NCBI GenBank assembly: GCA_021772535.1
Contig: JAJFLV010000214.1
Location: 1 to 39,557 of the forward strand
DNA from: Opitutales bacterium
GTDB taxonomy: Bacteria > Verrucomicrobiota > Verrucomicrobiia > Opitutales > UBA2987
DNA length: 39,557 nt
Direction: 5' to 3'
Shown here: positions 1 through 8,532 of the stretch, piece after piece
Layout: the number at the start of each line of letters is the position of its first letter
Numbering within the stretch: the stretch's first letter is position 1
Notes under the pieces: model-generated
Databases searched by the model: none
Told to the model about the DNA's origin: nothing
What the model saw: the letters and a program-made list of their open reading frames with translations, nothing else
Made by a program: the position numbers and the translations under genes

Positions 1-450
1 GACCCTTTGCCGGAACTTAGAATCGACGTCGACTCGGTGAAGGCGGAGATTGCTTCGCAGGATGCGAAATTGGCCAAAAGCAATTCCCAACTCGGAACGA
101 TCGTCAGTCAGACGCAAAGAGCCTTCGAGGACATCATGCGGGAAATGAAGGCGAACCGGGAAGAGATCAATAAAAGTGGAAAATTGCTCAATGAGATGGG
201 CAAACGGATCGGTTCCCTGGAAAAAGCCGGACAAGAAGAAAGCGCTCCACCTTCCAGAGTCGTTACGGCGGCTCCTGTCGTTCCTTCGGCGGAAAAACTG
301 GAGGATGGTTACCACATTATTGAATCAGGGGATAATTTCGATAAACTGGCGAAACTCTACGGATCTACCATCGAGGCGTTTTTGAGGAGCAATCCCGGTA
401 TCGATCCCCGGCGTTTGCAAATCGGCCAAAAAATTAAAATCCCCGAGTAA
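1..450 (+). CDS. LysM domain protein, 3' end only
   Basis: The frame is open at the left edge, so this is the C-terminal part (about 149 residues) of a longer gene. The first ~75 visible residues are charged and heptad-like and probably form a coiled coil. A Pro/Ala/Val linker follows, then one LysM module over the last ~45 residues (core YHIIESGDNFDKLAKLYG, ending QIGQKIKIP). LysM modules bind peptidoglycan or other N-acetylglucosamine polymers, so a periplasmic or envelope role is likely. The N-terminus, and with it any signal peptide or enzymatic domain, lies outside the window. A possible intrinsic terminator overlaps the stop codon. The LysM call is firm; the overall function is unknown. 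Confidence 0.8.
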   Translation, partial: DPLPELRIDVDSVKAEIASQDAKLAKSNSQLGTIVSQTQRAFEDIMREMKANREEINKSGKLLNEMGKRIGSLEKAGQEESAPPSRVVTAAPVVPSAEKLEDGYHIIESGDNFDKLAKLYGSTIEAFLRSNPGIDPRRLQIGQKIKIPE

Positions 451-471
451 CCATAAGCAGGGGGGTTTTTT
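436..471 (+). terminator. possible intrinsic terminator after the LysM gene
   Basis: AAAATCCCC (436-444) can pair with GGGGGTTTT (461-469), with one G-U wobble and a 16 nt loop, and a run of six T follows the G tract. It spans the stop codon of the LysM gene and ends 11 bases before the NUDIX start. The loop is long, so this is only a plausible weak terminator. Confidence 0.35.
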
Positions 472-481
472 CTTAGAGAGT

Positions 482-1063
482 ATGCCAGAGCCACCGAGGG
501 ATGAAGGTAGTTTGCAGGCCTGGAATGTGCTTTCCCGCCACGAGGTGGCCGACTGCAAAGTCTTCAAGATATGGCGCCACCACTGCGGCCTCGAAAATGA
601 CCACCGAGAGGATGATTTTTATGTCATCGACGCACCCGATTGGGTGGTAGTGCTGGCCATTACCCCGCAGGATAAAATCGTCCTGGTGCGGCAATATCGT
701 TTTGGTTGTGAAGATTTTTTCCTGGAATTTCCGGCTGGAGTGATGGAGCCCGGAGAGGATGCGGTAACGGCGGGTTTGCGGGAATTGCGTGAAGAGACCG
801 GATTCCAGGCGGAAAACATCCGGCTGATGGGGAAAGTTCATCCCAACCCGGCTTTGCAAAACAACACCTGCCATTTCGTATTGGCAGAGGGCGCCGAACC
901 AGGGACCGGCACTCAATGGGACGAACACGAACAGATCGAGGTTTGCCTGCTTCCGGTCAAGGAGGTTATGCGGCAAGCGCTGGACGGCAGGATCAACCAC
1001 GCATTGGCTATCAACGCTCTGCATTTTTTCGGTCCGCTCAGGGAGGGACAGACTAAAGCCTGA
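482..1063 (+). CDS. NUDIX hydrolase, ADP-ribose pyrophosphatase-like
   Basis: A 193-residue protein carrying a complete Nudix box around residues 80-103: G-x5-E-x7-REL-x-EE-x-GF (GVMEPGED ... RELREETGF). The family hydrolyses nucleoside diphosphates linked to another group, using Mg2+ held by the REUxEE glutamates. The layout, with a beta-rich N-terminal part containing VVVLAITPQDKIVLVRQYR before the box, is that of NudF/ADP-ribose pyrophosphatases and other sugar-nucleotide hydrolases. The exact substrate cannot be read from sequence. The start is ATG at 482 with a weak purine run AGAGAG just upstream. It precedes the lipid genes by about 115 bp and need not be co-transcribed with them. Confidence 0.88.
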   Translation: MPEPPRDEGSLQAWNVLSRHEVADCKVFKIWRHHCGLENDHREDDFYVIDAPDWVVVLAITPQDKIVLVRQYRFGCEDFFLEFPAGVMEPGEDAVTAGLRELREETGFQAENIRLMGKVHPNPALQNNTCHFVLAEGAEPGTGTQWDEHEQIEVCLLPVKEVMRQALDGRINHALAINALHFFGPLREGQTKA

Positions 1064-1137
1064 CCAAACTTGACAATCGGCATGGCATACCTTACCCATC
1101 CAGTGAATTTTTTACCGGCTAAATCTCTCAGAATCTG

Positions 1138-1146
1138 TGATATAAA
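1138..1146 (+). promoter_or_regulatory. possible extended -10 promoter of the lipid operon
   Basis: TGATATAAA is a TGn plus TATAAA extended -10 element. It lies 32 bp before the ATG of the ACP-dehydratase gene, in the 114 bp gap after the NUDIX gene. No convincing -35 is seen, as expected for an extended -10 promoter. Proposed from sequence alone. Confidence 0.35.
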
Positions 1147-1177
1147 GTGATCCGTTACCAACCAACTACTGTTTTCC

Positions 1178-2017
1178 ATGAATGCAGATAAGGATATGTT
1201 ACTTTCTCCTGAGGCAGAGTCTCAACTTCGCGAATCGCTCAAAAGATGTTCTCCCGAGACCGTAAAAGCAGCTCTGGCTTACCGCCGGGACAGGGATACC
1301 GAGCATGTGCCGGTTCTTGTAATAGGCATAATTGAGCGTTTCCTGGAAATCGAGTACCGGGAAAAAATCCGTGAAGGAAAGGACGGCCTGCTCTTGGTCG
1401 AGGACTTGGGAATCGATTCATTGATGATGGTCGAAATCGTCATTCTGATCGAGGAGACTCTGGGGGTATCGATACAGAATGAGGAGCTTCTCGAACTCAG
1501 CACCCTGGGAGATGTAAAATCCTTGATATACCGAAAAATGCACGGAATCCCGACCCCGCGAAAGCCTCAGCCAATTTCAATGGAGGAGATCGAATCCATT
1601 GTCCCAATCCAGCGCCCTTTCCTTTTTCTGGAGGAGGCAACCGTGCAGACCGAGGAAACCACCGGTTGGTACCGCATCCGCGGCGATGAATTTTTCTTTC
1701 CAGGGCATTTTAAGGAGGAACCGGTTTTTCCGGCTTCCATCATGATCGAGGCCCTTGGTCAACTTGCGGTATTGCACCTGTTGAAATCGGACAACGGTTT
1801 TCTGGAGGGCAAGATTGACCCGAACAAAATCTTTTTTACCTCCTGTGACGGAGTTCGCTGCCACCGGGTTTGCAAACCGGGGGATGTGCTCGACCTCGAT
1901 GTTCGTCTAAAGCAAGTGCGCTATCCACTGGCGAACTTTGAAGGCAAAATATCCACGGTTGGCCAAAAAGTTGCCTATGCCCAATCTCTCTCCCTTACCT
2001 TCGGATATGTGGATTAA
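1178..2017 (+). CDS. acyl carrier protein fused to FabZ-like 3-hydroxyacyl-ACP dehydratase
   Basis: A 279-residue two-domain protein. The first half (about residues 45-125) is an acyl carrier protein with the phosphopantetheine serine in LGIDSLMMVEIV. The second half (about residues 135-279) is a hot-dog dehydratase of the FabA/FabZ type with FPGHFKEEPVFPASIMIEAL; the His of PGHF and the Glu of IEAL match the catalytic pair. The enzyme should dehydrate a 3-hydroxyacyl chain, perhaps one carried on its own ACP. In ordinary fatty acid synthesis these are separate proteins, so the fusion points to a dedicated secondary lipid or polyketide-like pathway. It is followed by a ketoacyl synthase, two glycosyltransferases and a convergent alpha-oxoamine synthase. 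The first ~40 residues are unassigned. No Shine-Dalgarno site is evident. Confidence 0.88.
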   Translation: MNADKDMLLSPEAESQLRESLKRCSPETVKAALAYRRDRDTEHVPVLVIGIIERFLEIEYREKIREGKDGLLLVEDLGIDSLMMVEIVILIEETLGVSIQNEELLELSTLGDVKSLIYRKMHGIPTPRKPQPISMEEIESIVPIQRPFLFLEEATVQTEETTGWYRIRGDEFFFPGHFKEEPVFPASIMIEALGQLAVLHLLKSDNGFLEGKIDPNKIFFTSCDGVRCHRVCKPGDVLDLDVRLKQVRYPLANFEGKISTVGQKVAYAQSLSLTFGYVD

Positions 2018-2084
2018 TCTATCCCGGACCATGCGGAAAGGCTCCCCTTGCGTCGCTGCATGACGAAGCTGAAAGTTTGAGGGT

Positions 2085-3353
2085 ATGCCCGAAGTCGTCG
2101 TTACAGGGCTGGGCTTCATAACCAGCATCGGGAACAGCAAGGGCGCTGTGACCGGAAATTTGCGTGATCTCAAACACGGGTTTGAGCGTTACGAACCTTT
2201 TCAGAATGAGGATATTCCGGTCAAATTGACCGGCACCATAAAAGATTTCGACACCAGTTCCAATGAAGGTGAAGACTGGATCTATCCACAAAAGTACAAG
2301 GTAAAAAGAGAATTTTTAAGGTCACTTTCTCCCCATGGGCTCTATGCAAACTGTGCCTTGGTGCAGGCCATTGAAGACGCCGGTTGGACCGAAGAGGATA
2401 TTTCCCATCCTCGAACCGGACTCTACACGGCATCGTCCGGATCGGCCAGAGGTATACATTACCACCTGGGAATAATGGAAAAAAGAGGGGTTTTGCGCTG
2501 TTCCCCGATGGGCGTCATTTCCTCCATCGCCGGAACCCTCAACTTTAATCTGGTATCCCGGTTTCAAATTCAGGGTTCCTCTTGTGGCTTTGTCTCCGCC
2601 TGCGCTTCCTCGGGTCATGCTCTCGGTTTTGCCTGCGACGAGATTATGCGGGGAAGACAGGATCGCATGATTGTGGTCGGTGCCGAAGATGGAAACCTCG
2701 AAAGCATTCTGCCCTTTGCCGGAATGCGGGCACTGAGTCTCTCGGACGATCCTGACACCGCATCGAAACCCTTCGATGTCCACCGCAAAGGATTTGTTGG
2801 CACCGGCGGGGCAGTCGCCATGTTGCTGGAGAGCGGTTCCGCGGCGAGGGAAAGAGGGTCGAGGATTTACGCTGAATTTGTGGGTTGGGGCCAGGGTTCG
2901 GACGGCCACCATGCCGCTCAATCCCACCCCGAGGGAAAAGGAATGGTCCTGGCCATTGAGAATGCTCTGCGAGAGACCGGTTTGGCCTCCGAGGAAGTGG
3001 ATTATATCAATGCCCACGCCCCATCCACCTTGACCGGAGATATCTCGGAAATTAGGGCGTTGAAAAAAGTTTTCGGCGGCTGTCAGAATCCTCCTGCCAT
3101 CAGCAGCACAAAGGCGTTAACCGGCCACGGGTTGTCCCTGTCCAGCATCATGGAAGCGGGTTTTTGCATGCTGGCTTTCGAAGAAGATTTCCTGCCAGGC
3201 TCGGCTCATATCGAAAAACTGGACCCGGAGGCGGAAAGTCTCAATATTATCCGCCAAAGCCAGGAGCGTTCGCCGAAGGTAATTCTTTCCAACAGCAGCG
3301 GGTTCGGCGGCGCCAATGTGGCCTTGTTGTTTCGCTCCGTTAACGCTAATTAA
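2085..3353 (+). CDS. beta-ketoacyl-ACP synthase (FabF/KAS-like)
   Basis: A 422-residue thiolase-fold condensing enzyme. It opens with the typical VVVTGLGFITSIGN. The active-site Cys is in SACASSGHALG, the first His in INAHAPSTLTGD and the second His in TKALTGHGLSLSS, giving the Cys-His-His triad of decarboxylating ketosynthases; GGAN near the C-terminus also fits. It should extend an acyl chain with malonyl-ACP. TLTGD replaces the usual TPxND around the first His, and the Cys motif departs from the TACATG of housekeeping FabF, so it is probably a specialised KAS working with the upstream ACP-dehydratase (67 bp away). The N-terminal motif fixes the start at 2085; GAGGG lies too close to be a good ribosome site. 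Confidence 0.88.
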   Translation: MPEVVVTGLGFITSIGNSKGAVTGNLRDLKHGFERYEPFQNEDIPVKLTGTIKDFDTSSNEGEDWIYPQKYKVKREFLRSLSPHGLYANCALVQAIEDAGWTEEDISHPRTGLYTASSGSARGIHYHLGIMEKRGVLRCSPMGVISSIAGTLNFNLVSRFQIQGSSCGFVSACASSGHALGFACDEIMRGRQDRMIVVGAEDGNLESILPFAGMRALSLSDDPDTASKPFDVHRKGFVGTGGAVAMLLESGSAARERGSRIYAEFVGWGQGSDGHHAAQSHPEGKGMVLAIENALRETGLASEEVDYINAHAPSTLTGDISEIRALKKVFGGCQNPPAISSTKALTGHGLSLSSIMEAGFCMLAFEEDFLPGSAHIEKLDPEAESLNIIRQSQERSPKVILSNSSGFGGANVALLFRSVNAN

Positions 3354-3361
3354 GCGGTGAA

Positions 3362-4537
3362 ATGATAGAAAAACCGAGGATACTCGTTCTCACTTCGAGT
3401 ACGGGTGGGGGACATGATGCCAGGGCAGCCGCCTTTCAGTCTTGGGTTGAAAAATTGCACGGGGAGGAAATTTCGGTAAAAATCGAGCAATTGCTGGAAA
3501 ACGCATCGTTTATTACCCGCGTTGGGGTACATATTTATAACTGGATACAAAAGAAAGCCCCCATGCTTCACCACCTCTACTGGTGGGTGGTAGAGTTCTT
3601 CGGGTTGGTGAGTGAACATCTTATTCTTCTCGGCTCCTCCTACTTTAAGAGGCAGTTGCGGCAGTTTCGCCCACACCTGATTCTTAGCCTGCACGATTCC
3701 ACCAATCGCGGTTATTTTCGAGTGGCCAAGGATGTCTTAAAACCCCACGGAGTATCCTGCGTAACCTACTGCGGAGAATTTTCCGGCGGCTACGGATTCA
3801 GCCGGAACTGGTTGACGCCTCACGCCGACCTTTTTATCAGCCGCACCCACGAATCTTTGGAATTTGCAATCAAATTGGGGATCAAGGGCGGAAAAACCAG
3901 GATTTTCACCAATTTTTTAGCTCCGGAAACCTTTGAAAACCAATTAGCAAAAGAGGATCGTCAACGCTACAGAAAAGAATCGCTGGGACTTTCGGCGGAA
4001 AAATTCACGGTCTTTTTGGCCACCGGCAAAGTTGGTTTCAACAATCACCTGCGATTTTTAGCCATTATGGCCCAATACCCGGAAAAAATCCAGGCTATTG
4101 CCGTTTGCGGGAAAAATAAATCCGCACTCAGGCAAATGTCTTCCTGGAAGGAGCAAAATCCACATTTTTCTCTTTATCTGGAAGGCTATAGCGACAAATT
4201 TCATCATCTGATTCAATCCAGTGACGCCATAGTAACCCGAGGAGGAGCCAACACCGCCACCGAGGCCCTGTTTTTTGGCTGTCCGTTGATTTTTGACATA
4301 TTCAGAGGGCTGATGCCCCAGGAACGACTGACTTTGAACTATTTTTCGCGACATGCCGCTTGTGCGGTCGTTAAATCTACTGAGGAAATCCATCACCTTT
4401 TAGGCAAATGGATGGACTTTTCCGAAAACTATGAGGCAACCAGACAACAGATGATCGCCCTGCAGTCAACTGACCGTCCAGGATCATTTTTCCAGGAAAT
4501 GATCGACCTGGCCCGGCAAAGAGCTAGCGGAGATTGA
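3362..4537 (+). CDS. MGDG synthase-like glycosyltransferase (GT28 family)
   Basis: A 391-residue GT-B enzyme. The N-terminus has VLTSSTGGGHDARAAA, the glycine-rich acceptor-side motif of plant and bacterial mono-glycosyl-diacylglycerol synthases and related processive transferases. The C-terminal half has SSDAIVTRGGANTATEALFF, the nucleotide-sugar binding region of GT28 enzymes. These enzymes put a sugar on a membrane lipid at the cytoplasmic face. Its start lies 8 bp after the ketosynthase stop and its end overlaps or abuts the next glycosyltransferase, so it belongs to the same operon. The likely acceptor is the lipid made by the neighbouring ACP, KAS and alpha-oxoamine synthase proteins; that link is inference. 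Confidence 0.85.
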   Translation: MIEKPRILVLTSSTGGGHDARAAAFQSWVEKLHGEEISVKIEQLLENASFITRVGVHIYNWIQKKAPMLHHLYWWVVEFFGLVSEHLILLGSSYFKRQLRQFRPHLILSLHDSTNRGYFRVAKDVLKPHGVSCVTYCGEFSGGYGFSRNWLTPHADLFISRTHESLEFAIKLGIKGGKTRIFTNFLAPETFENQLAKEDRQRYRKESLGLSAEKFTVFLATGKVGFNNHLRFLAIMAQYPEKIQAIAVCGKNKSALRQMSSWKEQNPHFSLYLEGYSDKFHHLIQSSDAIVTRGGANTATEALFFGCPLIFDIFRGLMPQERLTLNYFSRHAACAVVKSTEEIHHLLGKWMDFSENYEATRQQMIALQSTDRPGSFFQEMIDLARQRASGD

Positions 4538-4542
4538 AGTCG

Positions 4543-5772
4543 ATGGAATCATCCGGTAAAATTGTGTGGTTGTTCACCACCTTTCCGGTCAACTCGGAAA
4601 CTTTTTTGCAAAGGGAGGTACGCGCTTGCCGGGAATTGGGGCTCTCCTTTGAAATTTACTCTTTGTGGGGAGGTGGGGACGAATTCGAAGGGATACCCAT
4701 TCATCGTTTTTCAAAATGGAAATTATGCGCCCTTTTATGGGAAATTCCCTTGCTGGTGGCAATGCGCCCGAGAGCCTTTGTTCAAGCTATGGGTCCTTTT
4801 TTCAGGCAATTTCCTCCATCCTTGTTGAACAAGTGTGAAAATCTGGTCGGCCTGAGTTTCGCCATCTTATATGCTGGGCATTTTAAGCGCAAGCAACCGC
4901 TCTTGTTCCATGCTGTTTGGGCTACCATGCCGGCGGCGGCAGCCCGGGTTTTGGCAATCCTGACGGGTATTCCTTATTCCGTTGGAGCGCATGCCTACGA
5001 TGTATTTGAGCATGGCGGTGATTGGATATTAAAAGAAAAACTGCGGGATGCTCAGTTCATTCACACCTCAACGGAAGCAACTGGAGAAGCTTTGCTCAAG
5101 CTTGGAGCCAAACCCGAAAAAATAAGAATGATTCGCCGGGGCTTGCTGCCAATGCCGCCCCTAAAGGATTTGCGGACACCCCGAGATAAGCTGCGAATTG
5201 TCAGTGTGGGGCGTTTGGTGGAAAAAAAAGGTTGGCTGCAACAACTCGAGATTTATGCCGTATTGCGCAAAAGCGATGTGAATTTTGAAGCCAGGCTAAT
5301 TGGTAGCGGCCGGTTGAAAAGGAAACTGCACAATCACAAAAAACGCCTGGGGCTGTCCGAAAAGGTGCGGTTCTTCGGTCAGTTGACCGAAGAGGAAACT
5401 TTAAACGAACTGCAACATGCGGATGTTTTTATTTTCACCGGAATCGTCGCCGATAGTGGTGACCGGGATGGTTTACCCAATGTGATTCCCGAAGCCATGG
5501 CCTGCGGCCTCTGTGTCTTGACAACCGCCGTGGGTGGTGTCCTGGAAGCCATTGAAGACGGCAAAACCGGATTAGTCCTGAATTTAAATTACCCTGAAAA
5601 ATGGGTTGATGCTTTGCGGACAATCCAGCAAGACAACGTTCTTTGCGAAAATTTGCGAAAAGAAGCGAGGAAATGGGTGGAGCAGAATTTCGATGCTACT
5701 CGCAACAGCCAGCAACTGATAGAGGCGTTCGAATCCGTCGGAAGCCCGATGTGTGGTAGTCGCGGGCGCTAG
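4543..5772 (+). CDS. GT4-family glycosyltransferase
   Basis: About 409 residues. The C-terminal Rossmann half carries LRIVSVGRLVEKKGW and then the GT4 signature DGLPNVIPEAMACGL, where the Glu of PEAMA contacts the nucleotide sugar. The N-terminal part has a possible membrane-proximal hydrophobic stretch and GAHAYDVFEHG, typical of GT4 enzymes acting on exported glycans or lipids. A TTG at 4534 would overlap the previous stop by 4 bp; I prefer ATG at 4543, with GGAG at about 4529-4532. It is coupled to the MGDG-synthase-like gene. Its stop shares the palindrome CTAG with the stop of the convergent aminotransferase-family gene. Confidence 0.85.
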   Translation: MESSGKIVWLFTTFPVNSETFLQREVRACRELGLSFEIYSLWGGGDEFEGIPIHRFSKWKLCALLWEIPLLVAMRPRAFVQAMGPFFRQFPPSLLNKCENLVGLSFAILYAGHFKRKQPLLFHAVWATMPAAAARVLAILTGIPYSVGAHAYDVFEHGGDWILKEKLRDAQFIHTSTEATGEALLKLGAKPEKIRMIRRGLLPMPPLKDLRTPRDKLRIVSVGRLVEKKGWLQQLEIYAVLRKSDVNFEARLIGSGRLKRKLHNHKKRLGLSEKVRFFGQLTEEETLNELQHADVFIFTGIVADSGDRDGLPNVIPEAMACGLCVLTTAVGGVLEAIEDGKTGLVLNLNYPEKWVDALRTIQQDNVLCENLRKEARKWVEQNFDATRNSQQLIEAFESVGSPMCGSRGR

Positions 5773-6983
5773 AAAAGCTCTTTGACGACCTTGAACATGG
5801 CTTCGCCGATCTTTTCCAGGTCTTCCTGAGTGTGGCGTGCTGATATCGAGGTGCGGATCAGGTCCTTGCCCGGCGCCACTCCCGGCGATACCGCCATTAC
5901 GGTGAATACCCCTTTGTCCATCAGCGATTTCCAGAATCGAAAAGCCAGCGCTTTGCTCCCCAGCACGATGGGCACCGCCGGTGATACACTGCCCCAGGTG
6001 TCCAGCCCCAGCTCCGTCAGCATTTGGGTATATTGGCGGGTGTTTTCCCACAACCGCTGCAGGTGCTCCGGCTCCGTTTGCAGTATCTCCAGGGCGGCTT
6101 GTGCGCAGGCCGCCTGGCAAGGGCTGATGGCAGCGCTGAAAACAGTCTGCTTGGAGTTGGTTCGCAAATAATCGATCACTTCCCGCGAACCGGCCACAAA
6201 CCCTCCCGTGCTGGATAGGGCTTTGGACATGCTCCCGGCGATCACATCGATGGACTTGGTCACCCCAAGATGGTCGGCCGTGCCGCGCCCTTGCCGGCCC
6301 AGCACTCCCAGCCCATGGGCATCGTCCATCACCATGAAGCAGTTCTGACCTTTGGTGATTTTTAGAAATTGGGGGATTTTCGCAATATGCCCCTCCATTG
6401 AGTAAACTCCCTCGATGATCAGCAGTTTGGGCGCCGAACGAGGCTCCAAAGAAAGAATGTCCTGTAAATCGGCCGGGTTGTTGTGGCTGAAACGCTCCAC
6501 TCGCGCGCCTGAAACACAGATGCCCGACCAGAGCGAGGAATGGGCATTGCGGTCGACCAGAATCAGGTCGCCCTTGCGAGCAAAGGTGGCCACCCCGGAC
6601 ATGCACGATAGATAACCAGCCGCGCTCACATGGCAGGCTTCCTTGCCCAGAAAATCCGCCAGCATCTCCTCCAGAGCCAGATGGTAGCGACGGCTGCCGT
6701 TGGCCAGGCGGGCACCCGTGGTGCTGCTGCCCCAGGCCTCCAGAGCGCGCTTGCCAGCCTCGATCACTTTGGGGTGATGGCTCAGCCCAAGGTAATCGTT
6801 GCTGCTCAGCATTACCAGTTCCTGGCCGTTGACATGGACCCGGGAACCGTTTTGCCGTTCAATGGTATGGTAGTAGGGATTGTACTTGAGGCGCAGCCGA
6901 GTGGCCTCATCCTCCCGGCAACGCCTGCGAATGGAATTCCCGGTTCCCGGTACCGTAAGAGTCGATAATTTGTCGATTTTGAT
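5769..6983 (-). CDS. alpha-oxoamine synthase, serine palmitoyltransferase-like (PLP enzyme)
   Basis: About 404 residues when read from ATC at 6983. The family (AONS/KBL/SPT/CAI-1 synthase) condenses an amino acid with an acyl-CoA or acyl-ACP. Visible motifs are MLSSNDYLGLS, GARLANGSRRYH, VMDDAHGLGVLG and the PLP lysine in GSMSKALSSTGG (about K254). DDAHGLGVLG and GARLANG resemble serine palmitoyltransferases as much as BioF. The first ATG (6812) lies inside the conserved region, and the frame stays convincingly coding up to 6983 (SRVHVNGQELVM). There is no ATG, GTG or TTG between 6812 and the in-frame stop at 6995. ATC at 6983 sits 7 nt after TGAGG. It probably acts with the convergent ACP, KAS and glycosyltransferase genes in making an amino-lipid. 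Confidence 0.85.
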   Translation of the reverse strand: MKIDKLSTLTVPGTGNSIRRRCREDEATRLRLKYNPYYHTIERQNGSRVHVNGQELVMLSSNDYLGLSHHPKVIEAGKRALEAWGSSTTGARLANGSRRYHLALEEMLADFLGKEACHVSAAGYLSCMSGVATFARKGDLILVDRNAHSSLWSGICVSGARVERFSHNNPADLQDILSLEPRSAPKLLIIEGVYSMEGHIAKIPQFLKITKGQNCFMVMDDAHGLGVLGRQGRGTADHLGVTKSIDVIAGSMSKALSSTGGFVAGSREVIDYLRTNSKQTVFSAAISPCQAACAQAALEILQTEPEHLQRLWENTRQYTQMLTELGLDTWGSVSPAVPIVLGSKALAFRFWKSLMDKGVFTVMAVSPGVAPGKDLIRTSISARHTQEDLEKIGEAMFKVVKELF

Positions 6984-6995
6984 GACTTTACCTCA
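6984..6995 (-). promoter_or_regulatory. Shine-Dalgarno site that decides an ATC start
   Basis: On the minus strand TGAGG (6995-6991) is followed by 7 nt and then ATC AAA ATC GAC at 6983. The TGA of this motif is also the in-frame stop that limits the reading frame, so the gene cannot begin further upstream without a frameshift. It supports ATC as the initiation codon of the alpha-oxoamine synthase. Confidence 0.5.
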
Positions 6996-7302
6996 GCAGT
7001 TTTGGTTAAATGGGAGAGAAGAAGTACCCAATGTTTTCAAAAATATTTTAGGATTATGAACCGTCAAAAATTCATAAAGCATTATCAGAAAGTATTTTTC
7101 CCCGCTTCAAGGCAAGAAAAATTAAGTAAATTCCGCTAGGTTTTCTTGAGGAGATATATTCCATTTAAAAGGCAGGGGGCGTTGACCAAACCATCTTCTA
7201 ACCAATTTAACGCGTCTTACGATTTTGTAAAGTAAGAAGATAAAGTTTACTGGAACCAAATTTGAATGACCGGCCTTGGTCTCTGGTTTGGCCCTCGATC
7301 AG
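6996..7302. other. AT-rich intergenic region, no gene recognised
   Basis: Some 307 bp between two minus-strand genes. It is clearly richer in A and T than its surroundings and has no convincing reading frame on either strand. On the minus strand TTGACG (7067-7062) could be a -35 of the alpha-oxoamine synthase gene, but no good -10 follows. A short inverted repeat TCTTAC/GTAAGA lies at 7215-7237 without a T tract. Confidence 0.4.
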
Positions 7303-8436
7303 CTAGGTGATGTCCTCTTGGAAAAGAACATTTACATTATGATCCCAAGTAAGCCGTGCCGCATGCTCCTTGCCTTTTTGGCCCAGTTGCCGGCGCAATG
7401 AAGGGTTTTCTGAAAGTTTCTGGATTGCCTGGGCTAATCCCTCGCAATCACCCGGCGGGACCAGAATACCAGTTTCCCCATCCAGAACAGACTCTTCCAC
7501 ACCACCGCTGTGAAAGGCGACAATCGGCAATCCAAAGGCTGAAGCTTCCAAACAAACGAGACCGAAGCCTTCGACGCTTTTTTCATGCAAAGCGCTGGCC
7601 AGGACGAAAATATCGGCTTTTGCATAAATCTCACCCAGAGATTGATCCTCAATTTCCCCCCAGACTTGAAGTTTAATACCTTTCTCCGAGGAATATCGCT
7701 CAATTTCCCACAGGTAGCTTCTTTGGTTTCGGGATCGGGCAGGACCCACCAGCCAATATTCAATCTGGTGAAGTAATCTTTCGGGTAATTGATAGAGTCC
7801 ATGTAAAACCTTCAACTGCCCTTTGCGCGGGGTGATTCTGGCCACAGTCAATAGGATAATTTTTTTTTCGGATATTTTTTCAGCAATCGGGGGGATTATT
7901 AAATCACTTCGCAAAGCACCCGAGGAAACGATGGCCCTGGAGGCAGCTTGAGGGAACTTATTGGCCAGCAATCGTTGGCAATATCGTGAAACCACTCCAA
8001 TATTGTCCGCTTTCTGCAGGAGTTTTTTGAATAGTATGCGGCGGTGCAGAGGCGAAGAAAAACGCAATATCTCAGATCCATGAAGGGTAACAACGAGAAA
8101 CTTCCAGGAGATCGCCGGGATCAACTGCAGGTACATCAATGCTCTCAAAGGTCCCGGCTCCGGCAAATAGAGGATTTTATTGGCTAATATTTTGCGGTGG
8201 CACCACAGAAAACCAGCCAGGCGAATCCTGTCCAACCAACCTTGGGTGCCCCTGACAGGCATCTGCTTTACCGGAAAGGGGAAGGAGTGATTCTCAAGTC
8301 GCGGATGCCTGGGCGCCCAAACCTCTACCTTGAAACCCATTCGGCTGGCGCATCGGGCCATTTCCTGGACATAAACCGATATTCCGGCTTTGCGCGGGAA
8401 AAATTCATGCGTCACCATTATGATTTCAGCGTTCAT
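7303..8436 (-). CDS. GT4-family glycosyltransferase
   Basis: A 377-residue GT-B protein. It starts IIMVTHEFFPRKAGISVYV, the usual GT4 opening. The second half has LLTVARITPRKGQ and EGFGLVCLEASAFGLPIVA, the EX7E-type nucleotide-sugar motif. It should transfer a hexose or deoxyhexose to a growing surface glycan or lipid. It runs on the minus strand, divergent from another GT4 gene 96 bp away, and rmlA lies just beyond that, suggesting a small polysaccharide or glycolipid locus. Donor and acceptor cannot be determined. Confidence 0.85.
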   Translation of the reverse strand: MNAEIIMVTHEFFPRKAGISVYVQEMARCASRMGFKVEVWAPRHPRLENHSFPFPVKQMPVRGTQGWLDRIRLAGFLWCHRKILANKILYLPEPGPLRALMYLQLIPAISWKFLVVTLHGSEILRFSSPLHRRILFKKLLQKADNIGVVSRYCQRLLANKFPQAASRAIVSSGALRSDLIIPPIAEKISEKKIILLTVARITPRKGQLKVLHGLYQLPERLLHQIEYWLVGPARSRNQRSYLWEIERYSSEKGIKLQVWGEIEDQSLGEIYAKADIFVLASALHEKSVEGFGLVCLEASAFGLPIVAFHSGGVEESVLDGETGILVPPGDCEGLAQAIQKLSENPSLRRQLGQKGKEHAARLTWDHNVNVLFQEDIT

Positions 8437-8532
8437 TCATCCCCGGCCTTTCACTCGGGCACTATTTAATGGGTAATTAAGGGATTGATTGCAACCTAAT
8501 GCCGGGCACACAATTTCGATCCAATTGGAAAC

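Noticed and set aside
5769-6812. Alpha-oxoamine synthase starting at ATG 6812
   Set aside because: The homologous region continues upstream in the same frame, and the protein would lack its N-terminal 57 residues.
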